Of a stretch of DNA of 64,000 bases, positions 62,805 through 64,000 are shown piece after piece. Position 1 is the first letter of the stretch. Each line of letters opens with the position of its first letter. The stretch covers positions 165,140 through 229,139 of the forward strand of contig JAGFZV010000003.1 of NCBI GenBank assembly GCA_017889545.1, given 5' to 3'. The position numbers were made by a program, and so were the translations under genes. The stretch comes from Bacillota bacterium. GTDB taxonomy: Bacteria; Bacillota; Negativicutes; CTSoil-072. The notes beneath the pieces were generated by a model that saw only the letters and a list, made by a program, of their open reading frames with translations, was not told where the DNA came from and did no database searches.

Positions 62805-63716
62805 TTACTTGTTGAAGCCTCCGGCCATTAAGCAGGCTAACGCAATAGAATTCAATTTTGTGGCAGCCGAATCTGACCTTGAACCCAAGACGATTGGATG
62901 CGTGGCCCCGAGAATTACGCCGGCAAATTTAAAATTCGCATAATAGGTTAACGCCTTGGATAAAATGTTGCCAGCTTCAATGCCCGGGAGAAGAAACAAA
63001 TCTACGTCCCCGGATACAGCACTTACTATTCCTTTGTGTTTCGCCGCCTCAGCGCTCAAGGCCACGTCCATGGCTATCGGTCCTTCCATGATGCTGTCAG
63101 GGAACAATTCTCCGCTCGTATGCATGTCCATTAACGCCTTAGCATCTACTGTGGCTGGCATTTTGGGATTGACCACTTCATTGGCTGCCATAATTGCCAC
63201 TTTTGGCTGTTTAATTCCCAATGTTCGGAGTGCCAACATGGCATTCGTGAGAATATCCTTTTTTTCAGCCAAGTTTGGCGAGATATTCATTCCTCCGTCG
63301 CTATGGAAAATCAGTTTATGGCCGCCAGGCACTTCAAATGCAGCTAAATGGCTGAGCAATCGGCCGGTTCTCAGACCTACTTCACTGTTGAGAACTGCTT
63401 TAAGAAAATCGCCGCTGTTTACCAACCCTTTCATTAACACCTGCGCTTGTCCCGTTTTTACCATTATCACCGCAGTAAGTGCAGCCTGTTTGACATCTGG
63501 TTCATGGACAATCGGCGTGTCCGCCGGAAGACCGACTTCCGCCAGGAGCGGCCTTATCAGTTCAGCGTCACCCACAAGGATGGCCTTTGCCAACCCAGCA
63601 TCCCGCGCGGCCTTTATTGATCCCAGAACATCTTTGTCTTGCGCCGCAGCCACACTGATCACTTTTTGCCCCAGTATTTTCGCTTCTTCAACTACTTCTG
63701 CAAAATTATGCAACAT
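62805..63716 (-). CDS. ptb: Phosphate butyryltransferase
   Basis: About 303 residues, phosphotransacetylase family: VISVAAAQDKDVLGSIKAARDAG near 20, LMKGLVNSGDFLKAVLN near 95 and FHSDGGMNISPN near 133, then GVILGATHPIVLGSRSDSA near 275. It converts butyryl-CoA and phosphate to butyryl-phosphate. The ATG at 63716 has an AGGGGGG site upstream; the open frame to 63767 overlaps buk and is unlikely. Twenty-two bases after buk; the pair gives ATP from butyryl-CoA. Confidence 0.9.
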   Translation of the reverse strand: MLHNFAEVVEEAKILGQKVISVAAAQDKDVLGSIKAARDAGLAKAILVGDAELIRPLLAEVGLPADTPIVHEPDVKQAALTAVIMVKTGQAQVLMKGLVNSGDFLKAVLNSEVGLRTGRLLSHLAAFEVPGGHKLIFHSDGGMNISPNLAEKKDILTNAMLALRTLGIKQPKVAIMAANEVVNPKMPATVDAKALMDMHTSGELFPDSIMEGPIAMDVALSAEAAKHKGIVSAVSGDVDLFLLPGIEAGNILSKALTYYANFKFAGVILGATHPIVLGSRSDSAATKLNSIALACLMAGGFNK

Positions 63717-63738
63717 ATTATATTGATCCCCCCTTAAA

Positions 63739-64000
63739 TTACCGATACACCTGTGCCTGTTCCTCACCGTTTAAGACGCGTATCGCGCCGGTCGACAGAG
63801 ACTCCAGCTCTTCTTCACCAGGAATGACCACTACAGGAGCAATGAAACCAACGCAATCTGTAATGTCTTTAACAAGTCTTTTCGAATAGGCCATTCCGCC
63901 CGTTAAGATAATCCGATCGACCTTCCCTTTCACAACGGTCGCCAAGGAACCAATGTCTTTTGCTACCTGATAACAAAACGCCTGCAGCAATAATTCCGCT
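63739..64000 (-). CDS. buk: Butyrate kinase, C-terminal part (cut by window edge)
   Basis: The last 86 or so residues of an acetokinase-family enzyme: AELLLQAFCYQVAKDIGSLA, KVDRIILTGGMAYSKRLV and a terminal SLSTGAIRVLNGEEQA. These match butyrate kinase, which makes ATP from butyryl-phosphate. The reading frame stays open to base 64000, so the 5' part is outside. Gene order buk-ptb on the minus strand is consistent. Confidence 0.88.
   Translation of the reverse strand, partial: AELLLQAFCYQVAKDIGSLATVVKGKVDRIILTGGMAYSKRLVKDITDCVGFIAPVVVIPGEEELESLSTGAIRVLNGEEQAQVYR

Overview
The window reads as chromosome of an anaerobic, Gram-negative-type Firmicute, most like the Negativicutes (Sporomusaceae). 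This is an inference from gene content: an Rnf complex preceded by an RseC-like protein, a trimeric NAD-linked [FeFe] hydrogenase with its satellite genes, methylmalonyl-CoA decarboxylase subunits, an ETF whose alpha subunit carries a ferredoxin domain, butyrate-type fermentation genes, AhbA/AhbB siroheme decarboxylases, Mre/Maf/RadC genes in Firmicute order, and strong AGGAGG-type ribosome binding sites. Every gene I can support, including five tRNAs, lies on the minus strand, so transcription runs from high to low coordinates.

Layout from 64000 downward. 64000-60650: end of butyrate kinase, phosphate butyryltransferase, a YkvI-type permease and an Mpv17-like membrane protein. 60513-56915: larE, tRNA-His/Gln/Lys, a c-di-GMP-I riboswitch in front of two paralogous small proteins of unknown function, tRNA-Leu, wrbA and tRNA-Gly, several of them with consensus sigma-70 promoters. 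56727-49397: protein quality control (tig, clpP, clpX, lon), engB and ahbAB. 49299-41183: polyprenyl synthase, a GlcD-type oxidase, tatA/tatC, then valS behind a promoter, a MITE-like insert and a valine T-box, followed by folC. 41028-39784: an O-antigen-ligase-like protein.

39621-31202 is the hydrogenase locus. Two tandem Rex-like operators are followed by a DRTGG protein, an RsbW-type ATPase, a sensory-type [FeFe] hydrogenase homologue, a second DRTGG protein, a PHP phosphoesterase, HydC, a HATPase, a small [2Fe-2S] protein, HydB and HydA. The rex gene follows directly, so NADH/NAD+ control of H2 metabolism is encoded next to its likely target. 30275-26832 holds methylmalonyl-CoA decarboxylase genes mmdA, a small subunit and the biotin carrier, then, beyond a terminator, a beta-subunit homologue that lacks key ion-pathway residues.

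25318-13046 is a sigma-54-controlled fatty-acid region. A PAS/AAA+ enhancer-binding protein sits between two units, each with a well-spaced -24/-12 promoter: acyl-CoA dehydrogenase plus cyclase plus the regulator itself, and bcd-etfB-etfA-CoA transferase-maoC-crt-gntP. The second unit could import and activate 3-hydroxybutyrate or crotonate and reduce it through Bcd/Etf. 12870-7333 encodes RseC and RnfC-D-G-E-A-B. 7203-1 carries NusG-domain-II, Gx-transporter and DUF4321 proteins, maf, radC, mreB-C-D, PBP2 and the start of minC.

Energy logic, as inference: bifurcating HydABC and Bcd/Etf can exchange electrons among NADH, ferredoxin and H2, Rnf can turn ferredoxin oxidation into an ion gradient, Ptb/Buk can yield ATP from butyryl-CoA, and Rex senses the NADH/NAD+ ratio. 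The least explained parts are the riboswitch-controlled protein pair, the degenerate decarboxylase beta subunit and the palindromes around the sigma-54 promoters.
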